Below, in pieces: positions 28,321 to 35,895 of a stretch of 64,000 nt of DNA. Source of the stretch: Microvirga flocculans ATCC BAA-817 (GTDB lineage: Bacteria > Pseudomonadota > Alphaproteobacteria > Rhizobiales > Beijerinckiaceae); assembly GCF_000518665.1 (NCBI RefSeq), contig NZ_JAEA01000008.1:1-64000 (forward strand), read 5' to 3'. A model generated the notes under the pieces. It saw nothing but the letters and a program-made list of their open reading frames with translations, searched no databases and was not told the origin of the DNA. Position numbers and translations under genes: made by a program. Position 1 is the stretch's first letter; each line of letters begins with the position of its first letter.

Positions 28321-29130
28321 ATGCTGGTCGATAGCCATTGCCACCTGGACTTTCCGGACTTTCAGAGCCGCCTCTCGGAGGTTCTGACCTCGGCCGCAGA
28401 AGCCGGCGTCGGCCGTATGGTGACCATCTCGACCCATGTGGCGCGCTTCGAGACCTATCGCGCCCTCGCCGAGGCTCACGAGAGCGTTTTCTTCACGGTC
28501 GGCACACATCCCCACAATGCGGCGCTCGAGCCCGATGTCCCGGCGGAGCGCCTCATCGAACTTTCGCGCCACCCGCGCTGCATCGCGATCGGCGAGGCCG
28601 GTCTCGACTATCACTACGACAAAAGCCCCCGGGACGTGCAGCAGCGGGTCTTCCGCACCCATATCGCGGCAGCGCGCGAGACGGGCCTCCCTCTGGTCAT
28701 CCACGCAAGGAATGCGGACGAAGACATGATCGGAATCCTGTCAGAGGAGATGGGGCGAGGGCGCTTCGACGCGGTTCTCCACTGTTTCTCGTCCGGTGAA
28801 AGGCTCGCCCAGGTCGGTGTCGATCTAGGGCTCTACGTGTCTTTCTCCGGCATCCTGACTTTCCGGAACTCCGATGAAATCCGCCGGATCGCATCGGCCG
28901 TTCCCCACGAGCGCCTCCTGGTCGAAACGGATGCGCCCTACCTCGCTCCGGTTCCGCATCGCGGCAAGACCAACGAGCCCGCCTTCGTCGCTCATACGGC
29001 CCATGTGCTCGGCGACGTCATCGGCATGTCCGATGAAGCGGTTGCCAAGCTCACCACGGCCAATTTCTACCGTCTCTTCGCCAAGGCCGCGGTTGCTGAC
29101 GCCAATCGGGGGCAGGCGCTCGCATCATGA
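28321..29130 (+). CDS. tatD: TatD-family metal-dependent hydrolase
   Basis: A 269-residue TIM-barrel hydrolase. The metal-binding HxH is in LVDSHCHLDF (residues 2-11). Further ligands lie in AIGEAGLDYHYD, VIHARNADED and LVETDAPYLAPVPHRGK. Family members are 3'-5' DNases or quality-control hydrolases. The ATG at 28321 is preferred over the 10-codon-longer in-frame start because homologues begin with this MLVDSHCHLD. It overlaps the downstream MBL gene by 4 bases (ATGA). Confidence 0.92.
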   Translation: MLVDSHCHLDFPDFQSRLSEVLTSAAEAGVGRMVTISTHVARFETYRALAEAHESVFFTVGTHPHNAALEPDVPAERLIELSRHPRCIAIGEAGLDYHYDKSPRDVQQRVFRTHIAAARETGLPLVIHARNADEDMIGILSEEMGRGRFDAVLHCFSSGERLAQVGVDLGLYVSFSGILTFRNSDEIRRIASAVPHERLLVETDAPYLAPVPHRGKTNEPAFVAHTAHVLGDVIGMSDEAVAKLTTANFYRLFAKAAVADANRGQALAS

Positions 29131-29927
29131 CGCTGCGACTGACCATCCTGGGCTGCGGATCCTCGGCCGGCGTGCCCCGCGTGGGCGTCGGTTGGGGTGC
29201 GTGCGATCCGAGCAATCCCAAGAATCGCCGCAGGCGCTGCTCCGTCTTGGTGGAGCGCATCGCTCCGAACGGCACCGTCACAACCGTGCTGGTCGATACG
29301 GGACCTGATGTCCGCGACCAGCTCCTCGGGGTCAATATCCGCCGCCTGGATGCGGTGCTTTACACGCACGAGCATGCCGATCACATCCATGGCATCGACG
29401 ATCTGCGCCCTCTTGCCATCGCTCAGCATCAGCGCATCCCCGTCTATGCCGACCGGATGACCGCCGAGCTGCTCCAGATGCGCTTCGGCTATTGCTTCGA
29501 GACGCCCGCCGGAAGCAGCTACCCCCCGATCCTCAAGATGCATCATCTCCAGATCGGTACGACAACCTCTGTTTCCGGACCGGGCGGCTCCATCGAGGCC
29601 TTGCCGTTCAGGATGATCCACGGCGACATCGAGGCCCTTGGGTTCCGGTTCGGCTCCATGGCCTATGCGCCGGATGTCAGCCATATGCCCGAGGAGAGCC
29701 TGCCCTATCTGGAAGGCCTTGACGTCCTCGTCATCGATGCCCTGCGCTACACGCCGCACCCGACCCATTTTTCGGTCTCGGACGCCCTGAACCTGATCGA
29801 CAGGGTCAAACCGAAGCGGGCGATTCTGACGAACCTGCACACGGATCTCGATTATGAGACCTTGCGCAGCGAGCTGCCGCCGCATGTTGAGCCGGCTTAT
29901 GACGGGTTGCGGATCGAGACGAACTGA
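29127..29927 (+). CDS. MBL-fold hydrolase (PhnP-like)
   Basis: A 266-residue metallo-beta-lactamase-fold protein. The metal motif THEHADHIHGIDDLR is near residues 76-90, and LGCGSSAGVPRVGVGWG opens the protein as in PhnP-type phosphodiesterases. LTNLHTDLDYE carries the last His ligand. Linked to tatD by a 4-base overlap, as in many alphaproteobacteria, it probably hydrolyses a small cyclic phosphodiester or a nucleic-acid end. The exact substrate is unknown. No phn genes are near. Confidence 0.85.
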   Translation: MTLRLTILGCGSSAGVPRVGVGWGACDPSNPKNRRRRCSVLVERIAPNGTVTTVLVDTGPDVRDQLLGVNIRRLDAVLYTHEHADHIHGIDDLRPLAIAQHQRIPVYADRMTAELLQMRFGYCFETPAGSSYPPILKMHHLQIGTTTSVSGPGGSIEALPFRMIHGDIEALGFRFGSMAYAPDVSHMPEESLPYLEGLDVLVIDALRYTPHPTHFSVSDALNLIDRVKPKRAILTNLHTDLDYETLRSELPPHVEPAYDGLRIETN

Positions 29928-29929
29928 CG

Positions 29930-30547
29930 ATGACGAACACCCGGCAGACCAGCGAAGCCCTGACGGCGCCCTCGGTGAGCCGCAACCGGGATCCGATCCT
30001 TGCCGTCCTGCGCCGTGCCTTGCCGCCGAGCGGGACCGTTCTGGAAGTCGCCAGCGGTACGGGCGAGCACGCCATCCATTTCGCATCAGCCCTTCCGCAT
30101 CTGGCGTGGCAGCCGACGGATCGTGACGAGCAGGCCTTGAGAAGCATCGCGGCCCATCGCGCTGCCGCCGGGCTTCCCAATCTTCTCGCGCCGCTTGCTC
30201 TCGACGCCTCCGCCGCGGAGTGGCCGATCAAGCGCGCCGACGCGATCGTCGCCATCAATATGGTCCACATCTCCCCCTGGAGAGCAACCGAGGGGTTGAT
30301 GGCCGGGGCAGGGCAGATGCTTCCAATCGGGGGAGTGCTCTATCTCTACGGTGCCTACAAGGAAAGCGGGGTTCATACCGCTCCGAGCAACGAAGCCTTC
30401 GATCTGGATCTCAAGCAACGAAACCCGGAATGGGGCATCCGCGACCTCGAAGCGGTCGCAGGCCTCGCCAGGGACCATGGACTGGAGCTCATCGAGCGCA
30501 TTCCGATGCCCGCCAACAATCTCAGCCTGGTGTTCAGACGGGCCTGA
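29930..30547 (+). CDS. DUF938 methyltransferase-like protein
   Basis: A 205-residue protein of the DUF938 family with a class-I SAM fold. The SAM motif LEVASGTGEHAIHFA lies near residues 39-53, and INMVHISPW is the family's conserved acceptor segment. It begins two bases after the upstream hydrolase and likely ends this transcript. The substrate of this widespread family is not known to me. Confidence 0.8.
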   Translation: MTNTRQTSEALTAPSVSRNRDPILAVLRRALPPSGTVLEVASGTGEHAIHFASALPHLAWQPTDRDEQALRSIAAHRAAAGLPNLLAPLALDASAAEWPIKRADAIVAINMVHISPWRATEGLMAGAGQMLPIGGVLYLYGAYKESGVHTAPSNEAFDLDLKQRNPEWGIRDLEAVAGLARDHGLELIERIPMPANNLSLVFRRA

Positions 30548-30571
30548 TTGGGCGTTTGCGGCAGAAAACCC

Positions 30572-30619
30572 TTGCCTATAAATTAGAAATCACTAAATTA
30601 GGCAAAGTTGATATCTAAA
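30572..30619. promoter_or_regulatory. Palindromic AT-rich promoter region of the ArsR sulfur regulator
   Basis: TTGCCTA (30572-30578) and TAGGCAA (30599-30605) are perfect inverted arms around a 20-base centre. That centre holds a second, offset inverted pair, AAATTAG (30580-30586) and CTAAATT (30593-30599), matching at 6 of 7. ATATCTAAA follows at 30611-30619; its complement TTTAGATAT also occurs in the repeats of the second promoter at 34774-34782. It lies directly before the ArsR-type gene, so autoregulation is likely, though inferred. Confidence 0.55.
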
Positions 30620-30629
30620 TGGCAGGCCT

Positions 30630-30971
30630 ATGCCCAAGCTCGACCTAGACCTTGAGAGTTTTGAGATTCAGGCCACGGAAGTGGCCGATATCCTGCGCGC
30701 CCTCGCCAACGAGCGGCGGCTGATGATCCTGTGCAAGCTGGTGGAATGGGGGGAGGCCAACGTGACCTCCCTTTCGGAAGCCGTTGGGCTGTCGCAATCG
30801 GCCTTGTCCCAGCACCTGGCCAAGATGCGCGACGAGGGCATCGTGACCTTCCGCCGCGAGAGCCAGACGCTCTGGTATCGGATCGCCGACCCGCGCATCG
30901 AGCAGCTCTTCGCCACGCTCTACGGCCTGTTCTGCCGGCAACCGAAGGCCGACGAACAATCCGCCGGATAG
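30630..30971 (+). CDS. ArsR-family regulator, BigR/SqrR-like persulfide sensor
   Basis: A 113-residue winged helix-turn-helix repressor. The recognition helix is in LSQSALSQHLAKMRD (residues 54-68). Two Cys residues remain, Cys35 in MILCKL and Cys102 in GLFCRQ, 67 residues apart. That is close to the Cys pair of BigR (42/108) and SqrR (41/107), which form a tetrasulfide link with reactive sulfur. No metal-binding ELCVCDL motif is present, so it is not an arsenic sensor. It heads an operon with two YeeE-type transporters and an MBL dioxygenase-like enzyme. Regulation by persulfide is a well-supported inference. Confidence 0.88.
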   Translation: MPKLDLDLESFEIQATEVADILRALANERRLMILCKLVEWGEANVTSLSEAVGLSQSALSQHLAKMRDEGIVTFRRESQTLWYRIADPRIEQLFATLYGLFCRQPKADEQSAG

Positions 30972-30988
30972 CAGAGGAGGCTGCCGGT

Positions 30989-31414
30989 ATGGAGCACTTC
31001 ACCCCCGTTTCCGCCCTTGTCGGCGGTCTGATGATCGGCGCATCCGCGGCTCTTCTCCTGCTGCTGACCGGCCGCATCGCAGGCATCAGCGGAATCCTGG
31101 GCGGGTTGGTTCCGCCCACTCGCAACGAGGCCGCTTGGCGTCTGGCTTTTCTGGTCGGGATGCTGATCGCGCCTCTGGCCTATGCCGCATTGGGTGGCGC
31201 CTTGCCGAGCATTTCCATCGATGCATCCCTGCCTGTTCTGATCGTGGCCGGATTGCTGGTAGGATACGGCACCCGGCTCGGGGCCGGCTGCACGAGCGGT
31301 CACGGCGTCTGCGGCATCGGCCGGCTTTCGCCGCGTTCCATCGCCGCGACGCTGGTGTTCATGGCGACCGCCATCGTCACGGTTTTCGTCACCCGTCATG
31401 TCATCGGGATGTAA
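30989..31414 (+). CDS. YeeE/YedE half-transporter (N-terminal half type)
   Basis: A 141-residue inner-membrane protein with four or so hydrophobic segments. The conserved signature GAGCTSGHGVCGIGRLS near residue 100 carries the Cys residues that pass sulfur compounds in YeeE-type thiosulfate transporters. It is about half the size of full-length YeeE (near 350 residues), and the next gene supplies the other half. The ATG at 30989 follows AGAGGAGG. Homologous pairs are called PmpA/PmpB. Substrates may be thiosulfate or a persulfide. Confidence 0.85.
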   Translation: MEHFTPVSALVGGLMIGASAALLLLLTGRIAGISGILGGLVPPTRNEAAWRLAFLVGMLIAPLAYAALGGALPSISIDASLPVLIVAGLLVGYGTRLGAGCTSGHGVCGIGRLSPRSIAATLVFMATAIVTVFVTRHVIGM

Positions 31415-31417
31415 GCC

Positions 31418-31873
31418 ATGCCCATGATCCTCGCCGCTTTCGCATCCGGCCTTCTCTTCGGTCTCGGCCTGATCGTCTCGCAGATGGTCGACCCGGCCAA
31501 GGTTCTCGCGTTCCTCGACATCTTCGGAAACTGGGATCCGAGCCTCGCTTTCGTCATGGGCGGTGCCGTCGTGGTGTCGTCGCTCGGCTATGGCGTCGCC
31601 AAAAGACGCGGCGTGCCGGTTCTTGCACCCTGCCTGGAGATACCGAGCCGCCGCGACATCGATCCGCGCCTCGTCGCCGGCGCTGCATTGTTCGGCATCG
31701 GCTGGGGCCTCGTCGGCTTCTGCCCCGGACCGGCCCTGACGGCGCTGACCTTCGGCCCATGGCAAGTTCCGGTCTTCGTGGCCGCAATGATTGCCGGCAT
31801 GGCGCTCTTCCGCATCGCGCCTGCAAAGGTGCAGGTTTCCTTGCGCAGAACCGCTCCCGACCTGGACGGCTGA
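31418..31873 (+). CDS. YeeE/YedE half-transporter (DUF6691 type)
   Basis: A 151-residue membrane protein that complements the preceding half. It has the second YeeE signature, GWGLVGFCPGPALTAL near residue 105, with its conserved Cys, and the family's SQMVDPAKVLAFLD near residue 21. It begins 3 bases after its partner. The two would form a pseudo-symmetric channel for a sulfur compound. The gene is followed 40 bp later by the MBL dioxygenase-like gene, so transport and oxidation are probably co-expressed. Confidence 0.85.
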   Translation: MPMILAAFASGLLFGLGLIVSQMVDPAKVLAFLDIFGNWDPSLAFVMGGAVVVSSLGYGVAKRRGVPVLAPCLEIPSRRDIDPRLVAGAALFGIGWGLVGFCPGPALTALTFGPWQVPVFVAAMIAGMALFRIAPAKVQVSLRRTAPDLDG

Positions 31874-31913
31874 GTTCCAGGCAGCCTCCGTCCATCCTCG
31901 AAGAGGAAACCCC

Positions 31914-32828
31914 ATGCTGACCGAGATCGCATCCTCCCTGCAGCCCGGCCGCCCCATAGTGAAGGGGTTCTATGAAAAGCGCACCGGAAGTATCCAGTAC
32001 ATCGTCACGGATCCCGATACAAAGGCATGCGCGATCATCGACCCGGTCCTCGACTTCGACCCCAAGTCAGGTGCGACGGCGACGACCTCGGCTGACGAGC
32101 TTCTCGCCTCTATCGAGGGTGAGGGCGCGACACTCGCGTGGATCCTCGACACGCATCCCCATGCCGACCATTTCTCGGCCGCCGGGTACCTGAAGGACAG
32201 GACCGGCGCGCCGACCGCCATCGGCGAAAAAGTGGTGGAGGTGCAAAAGCTCTGGAAGGCGATCTACAACCTGCCGGACAGTTTTCCGACAGACGGCTCG
32301 CAATGGGACCGGCTTTTCGCAGACGGCGAGCGTTTCAAGATCGGCAATCTGGATGCATCCGTCATGTTCACGCCAGGCCACACGCTGGCCTCCATAGCGT
32401 ACCTGGTCGGTGATGCCGCTTTCATCCACGATACGATTTTCATGCCCGACAGCGGCACCGCGCGCGCCGATTTTCCAGGTGGCTCGGCAAGGGCGCTGTG
32501 GAAGAGCATCCAGCGCATCATGGCGCTGCCGGACGAAACGCGCCTGTTCACCGGTCATGATTATCGGCCGGGCGGCCGCGAGGCGCAGTGGGAAAGCACA
32601 GTGGCGCAGCAGCGGCGTGAGAACGAGCATCTCTTTCAGGCGAGGACCGAGGACGCATTCGTCGCCCTGCGCGAGGCACGCGATCGCGAGCTGCCCATGC
32701 CCCAGCTCATCCTGAACGCTCTGCAGGTGAACATCCGTGGCGGCCGCCTGCCGGAGCCGGAGAGCAACGGCAGACGCTATCTCAAGATTCCCCTCGATGC
32801 GCTGCCCGGCGCGCCCTGGGGCGTTTAA
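31914..32828 (+). CDS. MBL-fold persulfide dioxygenase-like enzyme
   Basis: A 304-residue metallo-beta-lactamase-fold protein of the ETHE1/Blh group. Metal ligands are in LDTHPHADHFSA (about residues 75-86), the middle His in TPGHTLAS, and a further Asp/His in FTGHDYRPGG. Family members oxidise glutathione persulfide to sulfite with one Fe(II). GAGGAAACCCC gives a clear ribosome site for the ATG at 31914. The regulator and sulfur transporters in the same operon support the role. A close paralogue is encoded at 34837-35724. Confidence 0.85.
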   Translation: MLTEIASSLQPGRPIVKGFYEKRTGSIQYIVTDPDTKACAIIDPVLDFDPKSGATATTSADELLASIEGEGATLAWILDTHPHADHFSAAGYLKDRTGAPTAIGEKVVEVQKLWKAIYNLPDSFPTDGSQWDRLFADGERFKIGNLDASVMFTPGHTLASIAYLVGDAAFIHDTIFMPDSGTARADFPGGSARALWKSIQRIMALPDETRLFTGHDYRPGGREAQWESTVAQQRRENEHLFQARTEDAFVALREARDRELPMPQLILNALQVNIRGGRLPEPESNGRRYLKIPLDALPGAPWGV

Positions 32829-32836
32829 GCGCTTTG

Positions 32837-33277
32837 TTACTTGGCGGACGATTTTCTTGCCGCAGCGGCTTCAAGCTGAGGCCGCAGCGCGTCGAGGTTG
32901 TAGCCTGCATCCGAGGCCGCTTGCAGGATCTCGCTGGTCGAGAGCCGGTCGGCGGCTGAAAGCGCCCAAAGAGTGGTCGAGCGCGTACCGGTCCGGCAGA
33001 AGGCGAGGGCGGGTTTCTTCGACTCCGTAACAACCTGCCTGAAAGCCTCGACCTGATCGTTCGACAGCTGGCCCGGGACCACGGGGATGTGCTTATAGGT
33101 CAGCCCCAAGCGCATCGCCGCAGCGGCAAGCGCCTCGCCGCGCGGCTGATCGGGAGCCTCGCCGTCGGGACGGTTATTGATGATTGTTTTGAAGCCCGCC
33201 GCGGCCGCCTCCTCAAGATCCTTCTCGGTTATCTGCGGAGCGACCGAGAGATTGGGCGATAGCCTCACAGCTTTCAT
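32837..33277 (-). CDS. DUF442/TIGR01244 phosphatase-like protein (Blh N-terminal-domain type)
   Basis: A 146-residue protein of the dual-specificity-phosphatase fold. The loop FCRTGTRST (about residues 102-110) gives the Cys-x5-Arg active site. In Blh proteins this domain is fused to an MBL dioxygenase; here it is a separate gene lying opposite one. The ATG at 33277 follows AAGGAGA. The family is annotated as a sulfur transferase or phosphatase, and the substrate is uncertain. It is convergent with the MBL gene and followed by TauE and rhodanese genes on the same strand. Confidence 0.82.
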   Translation of the reverse strand: MKAVRLSPNLSVAPQITEKDLEEAAAAGFKTIINNRPDGEAPDQPRGEALAAAAMRLGLTYKHIPVVPGQLSNDQVEAFRQVVTESKKPALAFCRTGTRSTTLWALSAADRLSTSEILQAASDAGYNLDALRPQLEAAAARKSSAK

Positions 33278-33371
33278 GGCAAGTCTCCTTCTTGGCATGC
33301 GAGTATGACTGGAACGAAGCCTTCTGTGTAGCGGTATCGACAGGCCGATTAATCTGGCCTGTCGATCGAAC

Positions 33372-34154
33372 TCAGAGCAGGTTGAGGCTGCGCACCAGCA
33401 TGTAGATGGCGACCACGAAGATCAGGGCGGCGAACACGGTGTTGAGCCCCCCTTTCTTGTCGGCGAGTGCCTTGGCCGCCCGCGCGCCGAGCAATCCGCC
33501 CAGCACGCCGCCGCCGATGAACAGGCCCGCGAGCGTCCAGTCGACCAATCCGGAAAGGGCATAGCTCGAGGCTGTGGTCAGGCCGAAAGCGGTCACCCCG
33601 ACAAGAGAGGAGCCAACGGCATAGAGGATCGGCATCCCGGTCGCCAGGATCAGGCCCGGCACGATCAGGAACCCGCCGCCGATGCCGAAGAAGCCGGAGA
33701 GGGCGCCTGTGGCCAGTCCGATGCCCGCCAGCTTTGGGAAGTTCTCCCGGCTGAGCCTGACGGCCGCTTCGCCGCCGCCCGAGCGCTTGCGCAGCATGAG
33801 GGCGCCGACCACCATCATCAACACAGCGAAAAGGGCCAATAGTTTCTGGCCGTCCACCATCTTGCCGAGCGTCGAGCCTCCGAGGGCGCCGATCACACCC
33901 GCCACGGAAAAGACGAGCGCACAGCGCCATTTCACATTGCCGATGCGGGCATGATTGGCGAGATTGGTGGCGGCATTGGCCGCCACCGCGATGGCGCTCG
34001 TGCCGATGGCGACGTGAGGGTTGCTCACGCCGACCAGATACACGAGCAGCGGAACCGCCAGGATCGAGCCGCCCCCGCCCACAAGGCCGAGCGTGAAGCC
34101 GACAAGCGACCCCGAGGCCAGTCCGAGAACGCTCTGGGTGAAGGACAGCATCAT
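33372..34154 (-). CDS. TauE/SafE-family permease (sulfite or organosulfonate exporter)
   Basis: A 260-residue membrane protein with the repeated TauE/SafE pattern. The first half contains LGLVGGGGSILAVPLLVYLVGV, and the second half GFFGIGGGFLIVPGLILATGMPI. Its likely role is to export sulfite or another product of persulfide oxidation. Three consecutive ATGs (34157, 34154, 34151) follow AAGGAGG. The second and third have acceptable spacing, so 34154 is reported with one-codon doubt. It lies between the rhodanese and DUF442 genes in one minus-strand unit. Confidence 0.88.
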   Translation of the reverse strand: MMLSFTQSVLGLASGSLVGFTLGLVGGGGSILAVPLLVYLVGVSNPHVAIGTSAIAVAANAATNLANHARIGNVKWRCALVFSVAGVIGALGGSTLGKMVDGQKLLALFAVLMMVVGALMLRKRSGGGEAAVRLSRENFPKLAGIGLATGALSGFFGIGGGFLIVPGLILATGMPILYAVGSSLVGVTAFGLTTASSYALSGLVDWTLAGLFIGGGVLGGLLGARAAKALADKKGGLNTVFAALIFVVAIYMLVRSLNLL

Positions 34155-34164
34155 CATGGCCTCC

Positions 34165-34719
34165 TTAGGCGGAACGGGCCTGGTTCGGCTGGGCGTAAAC
34201 GGCCCGGTTCCATGGCGCCTTGATCAGGATCCGCGCCATGCCGCAGAAGCCGGTGATGCCAGCGACCATAAGGCCGACGCCGACGAAAGCGGGGATGGCG
34301 AAGAACCAGGGCGAAACGAGGAAGCCGAGGAGGGTTCCGAAGAGAGCCATGCTGCCCGCGCCGATCTGGACCTGGCGCTGGAGTTCGAGCGGCTGGCGAC
34401 GGTCGACGGCAACTGGCAATCCCGCCTTCTTCCAGCCATCGATTCCACCCTCGACGATGAAGGCCTCGCAGGCGCCGCCCACCTTGCCGGCAAGCCGCGC
34501 AGCATTGCCTTTGGTGCGGGCGCCGCTCTTGCAATGAAAGATCACCGGTCTGCCTTCAAGCAGGGCGAGATCGGCCTCGTCGAGCTTCGACAGGGACATC
34601 AGCTTCGCGCCGGGGATCTTCTCGCGGGCATGCTCGTCGACCTCGCGGATGTCGACGAGAATCGCGCCCCGGTCCAGCAGGCGCTTTGCGTGTTCAGGTG
34701 AGAGAGAGGGAAGGGACAT
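34165..34719 (-). CDS. Rhodanese-DUF2892 protein
   Basis: A 184-residue protein. Residues about 5-105 form a rhodanese domain with the active-site loop FHCKSGART carrying the persulfide-bearing Cys. The C-terminal part has two hydrophobic helices (about 125-170: LFGTLLGFLVSPWFFAIPAF and FVGVGLMVAGITGFCGMARI) matching DUF2892, which anchors it to the membrane. It would transfer sulfane sulfur near the transporters. The ATG at 34719 follows GGAG at good spacing. It is the first gene of the minus-strand sulfur unit, with its promoter in the repeat-rich gap to the next MBL gene. Confidence 0.88.
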   Translation of the reverse strand: MSLPSLSPEHAKRLLDRGAILVDIREVDEHAREKIPGAKLMSLSKLDEADLALLEGRPVIFHCKSGARTKGNAARLAGKVGGACEAFIVEGGIDGWKKAGLPVAVDRRQPLELQRQVQIGAGSMALFGTLLGFLVSPWFFAIPAFVGVGLMVAGITGFCGMARILIKAPWNRAVYAQPNQARSA

Positions 34720-34759
34720 GCGATATCTCCGAAGGTGGCTCCTGTGAGCCATTGCTGGA

Positions 34760-34802
34760 TTAGATATTGCTTATTTAGATATTGCTTATATATTGTCAAT
34801 AT
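34760..34802. promoter_or_regulatory. Tandem 15-base repeats and palindrome in the divergent sulfur promoter
   Basis: TTAGATATTGCTTAT occurs twice back to back (34760-34774 and 34775-34789). The palindrome ATATTG-T-CAATAT (34790-34802) follows at once. The block sits between the rhodanese and second MBL genes, which diverge. The TTTAGATAT core at 34774-34782 is shared with the regulator's own promoter. It is therefore a candidate operator for the BigR-like protein. Confidence 0.6.
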
Positions 34803-34836
34803 CAATCGAGCCCGAACCACCGAGGAGGTTCACATC

Positions 34837-35724
34837 ATGTCAGGCAAACCCTTCATCCGCGCCTTCTTCGACGAGCCGACCAATACCATCAGCTATCTGG
34901 TGGCGGATCCGGCGACAAAGAAAGCAGCGATCATCGATCCGGTCTTTGACTACGATCATAATTCCGGAACCGTCGACACGCGCTCGGTCGAAGCGATGCT
35001 GAAGGCAGCAGAGGAGGCGGGCTACACCATCGAATGGGCCCTGGAGACCCACGCCCATGCCGACCATCTGTCGGGCGCGCCCTATATCAAGGCGAAGACC
35101 GGCGCAAAGATCGGCATCGGCGAGCACATCAAGGACGTGCAGCGGATTTTCCGTCCGATCTTCAACGCCACGGATCTGGATACCGAAGGCCGTGATTTCG
35201 ATCACCTGTTCAAGGATGGCGAGCGGTTCATGATCGGCAACCTCGCGGTCGAGGTGCTGCACACGCCCGGTCACACTCCAGCCGACGTTTCTTACAGGAT
35301 CGAGGATGCGGTGTTCGTCGGCGATACAATGTTCATGCCCGACTACGGCACGGCGCGGGCCGACTTTCCTGGTGGCGACGCCTATAAACTCTTCCGTTCG
35401 ATCAAGCGGCTTCTGGCGCTTCCGCCCGAAACCCGGCTGTTCATGTGCCATGACTACAAGGCGCCGGGACGCGACACCTATGCCTGGGAAACAACAGTGG
35501 GCGAGCAGCGTGAGAAGAATGTGCACGTGAAGGAAGGCGTCAGCGAGGACGAGTTCGTCGCCATGCGTACGGCTCGCGACGCCAAGCTCGCGGCGCCGAG
35601 ACTGCTGCTCCCTTCGATCCAGACCAATATCCGCGCAGGCAAGTTCCCGCCCGCGCAGGCCAATGGCGTGCGCTACCTCATGATCCCGGTCAAGCTGAAA
35701 GGCGGCTCCGACACCGTCGTCTGA
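34837..35724 (+). CDS. MBL-fold persulfide dioxygenase-like enzyme, second copy
   Basis: A 295-residue paralogue of the MBL protein at 31914-32828. It shares the same landmarks: ALETHAHADHLSGAPYIK with the metal ligands, HTPGHTPADVS, and MCHDYKAPGRDTYAWETTV. The ATG at 34837 follows GAGGAGG at 8 bases. It is divergent from the rhodanese gene, with the tandem repeats between them. Two copies of similar length may differ in substrate (glutathione versus another persulfide), but nothing here distinguishes them. Confidence 0.85.
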   Translation: MSGKPFIRAFFDEPTNTISYLVADPATKKAAIIDPVFDYDHNSGTVDTRSVEAMLKAAEEAGYTIEWALETHAHADHLSGAPYIKAKTGAKIGIGEHIKDVQRIFRPIFNATDLDTEGRDFDHLFKDGERFMIGNLAVEVLHTPGHTPADVSYRIEDAVFVGDTMFMPDYGTARADFPGGDAYKLFRSIKRLLALPPETRLFMCHDYKAPGRDTYAWETTVGEQREKNVHVKEGVSEDEFVAMRTARDAKLAAPRLLLPSIQTNIRAGKFPPAQANGVRYLMIPVKLKGGSDTVV

Positions 35725-35746
35725 ATGGGTCGCCATTAAAGCTGCG

Positions 35747-35781
35747 AGCGCCGATCCATCTCAGGGCCGGCGCTTCTTATT
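35747..35781 (+). terminator. Probable terminator after the second MBL gene
   Basis: AGCGCCG (35747-35753) pairs with CGGCGCT (35768-35774) as a 7-bp stem with a 14-base loop. The short T-rich stretch TCTTATT follows. It lies 22 bases after the MBL stop codon. Confidence 0.5.
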
Positions 35782-35895
35782 GCAACGGGATCCTTCGCAA
35801 CAGAAGGACGAGGTCATTCTTTCACCACCTTTCTGTTCATCTTAGCCCACGGACAAGACTTGGCCGCTGCGAACAGGGAGGTTCAAGGGGTTGCC

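Noticed and set aside
34760-34789. Two short direct repeats as a CRISPR or attachment site
   Set aside because: Only two tandem copies with no spacer, no integrase nearby, and a promoter context.
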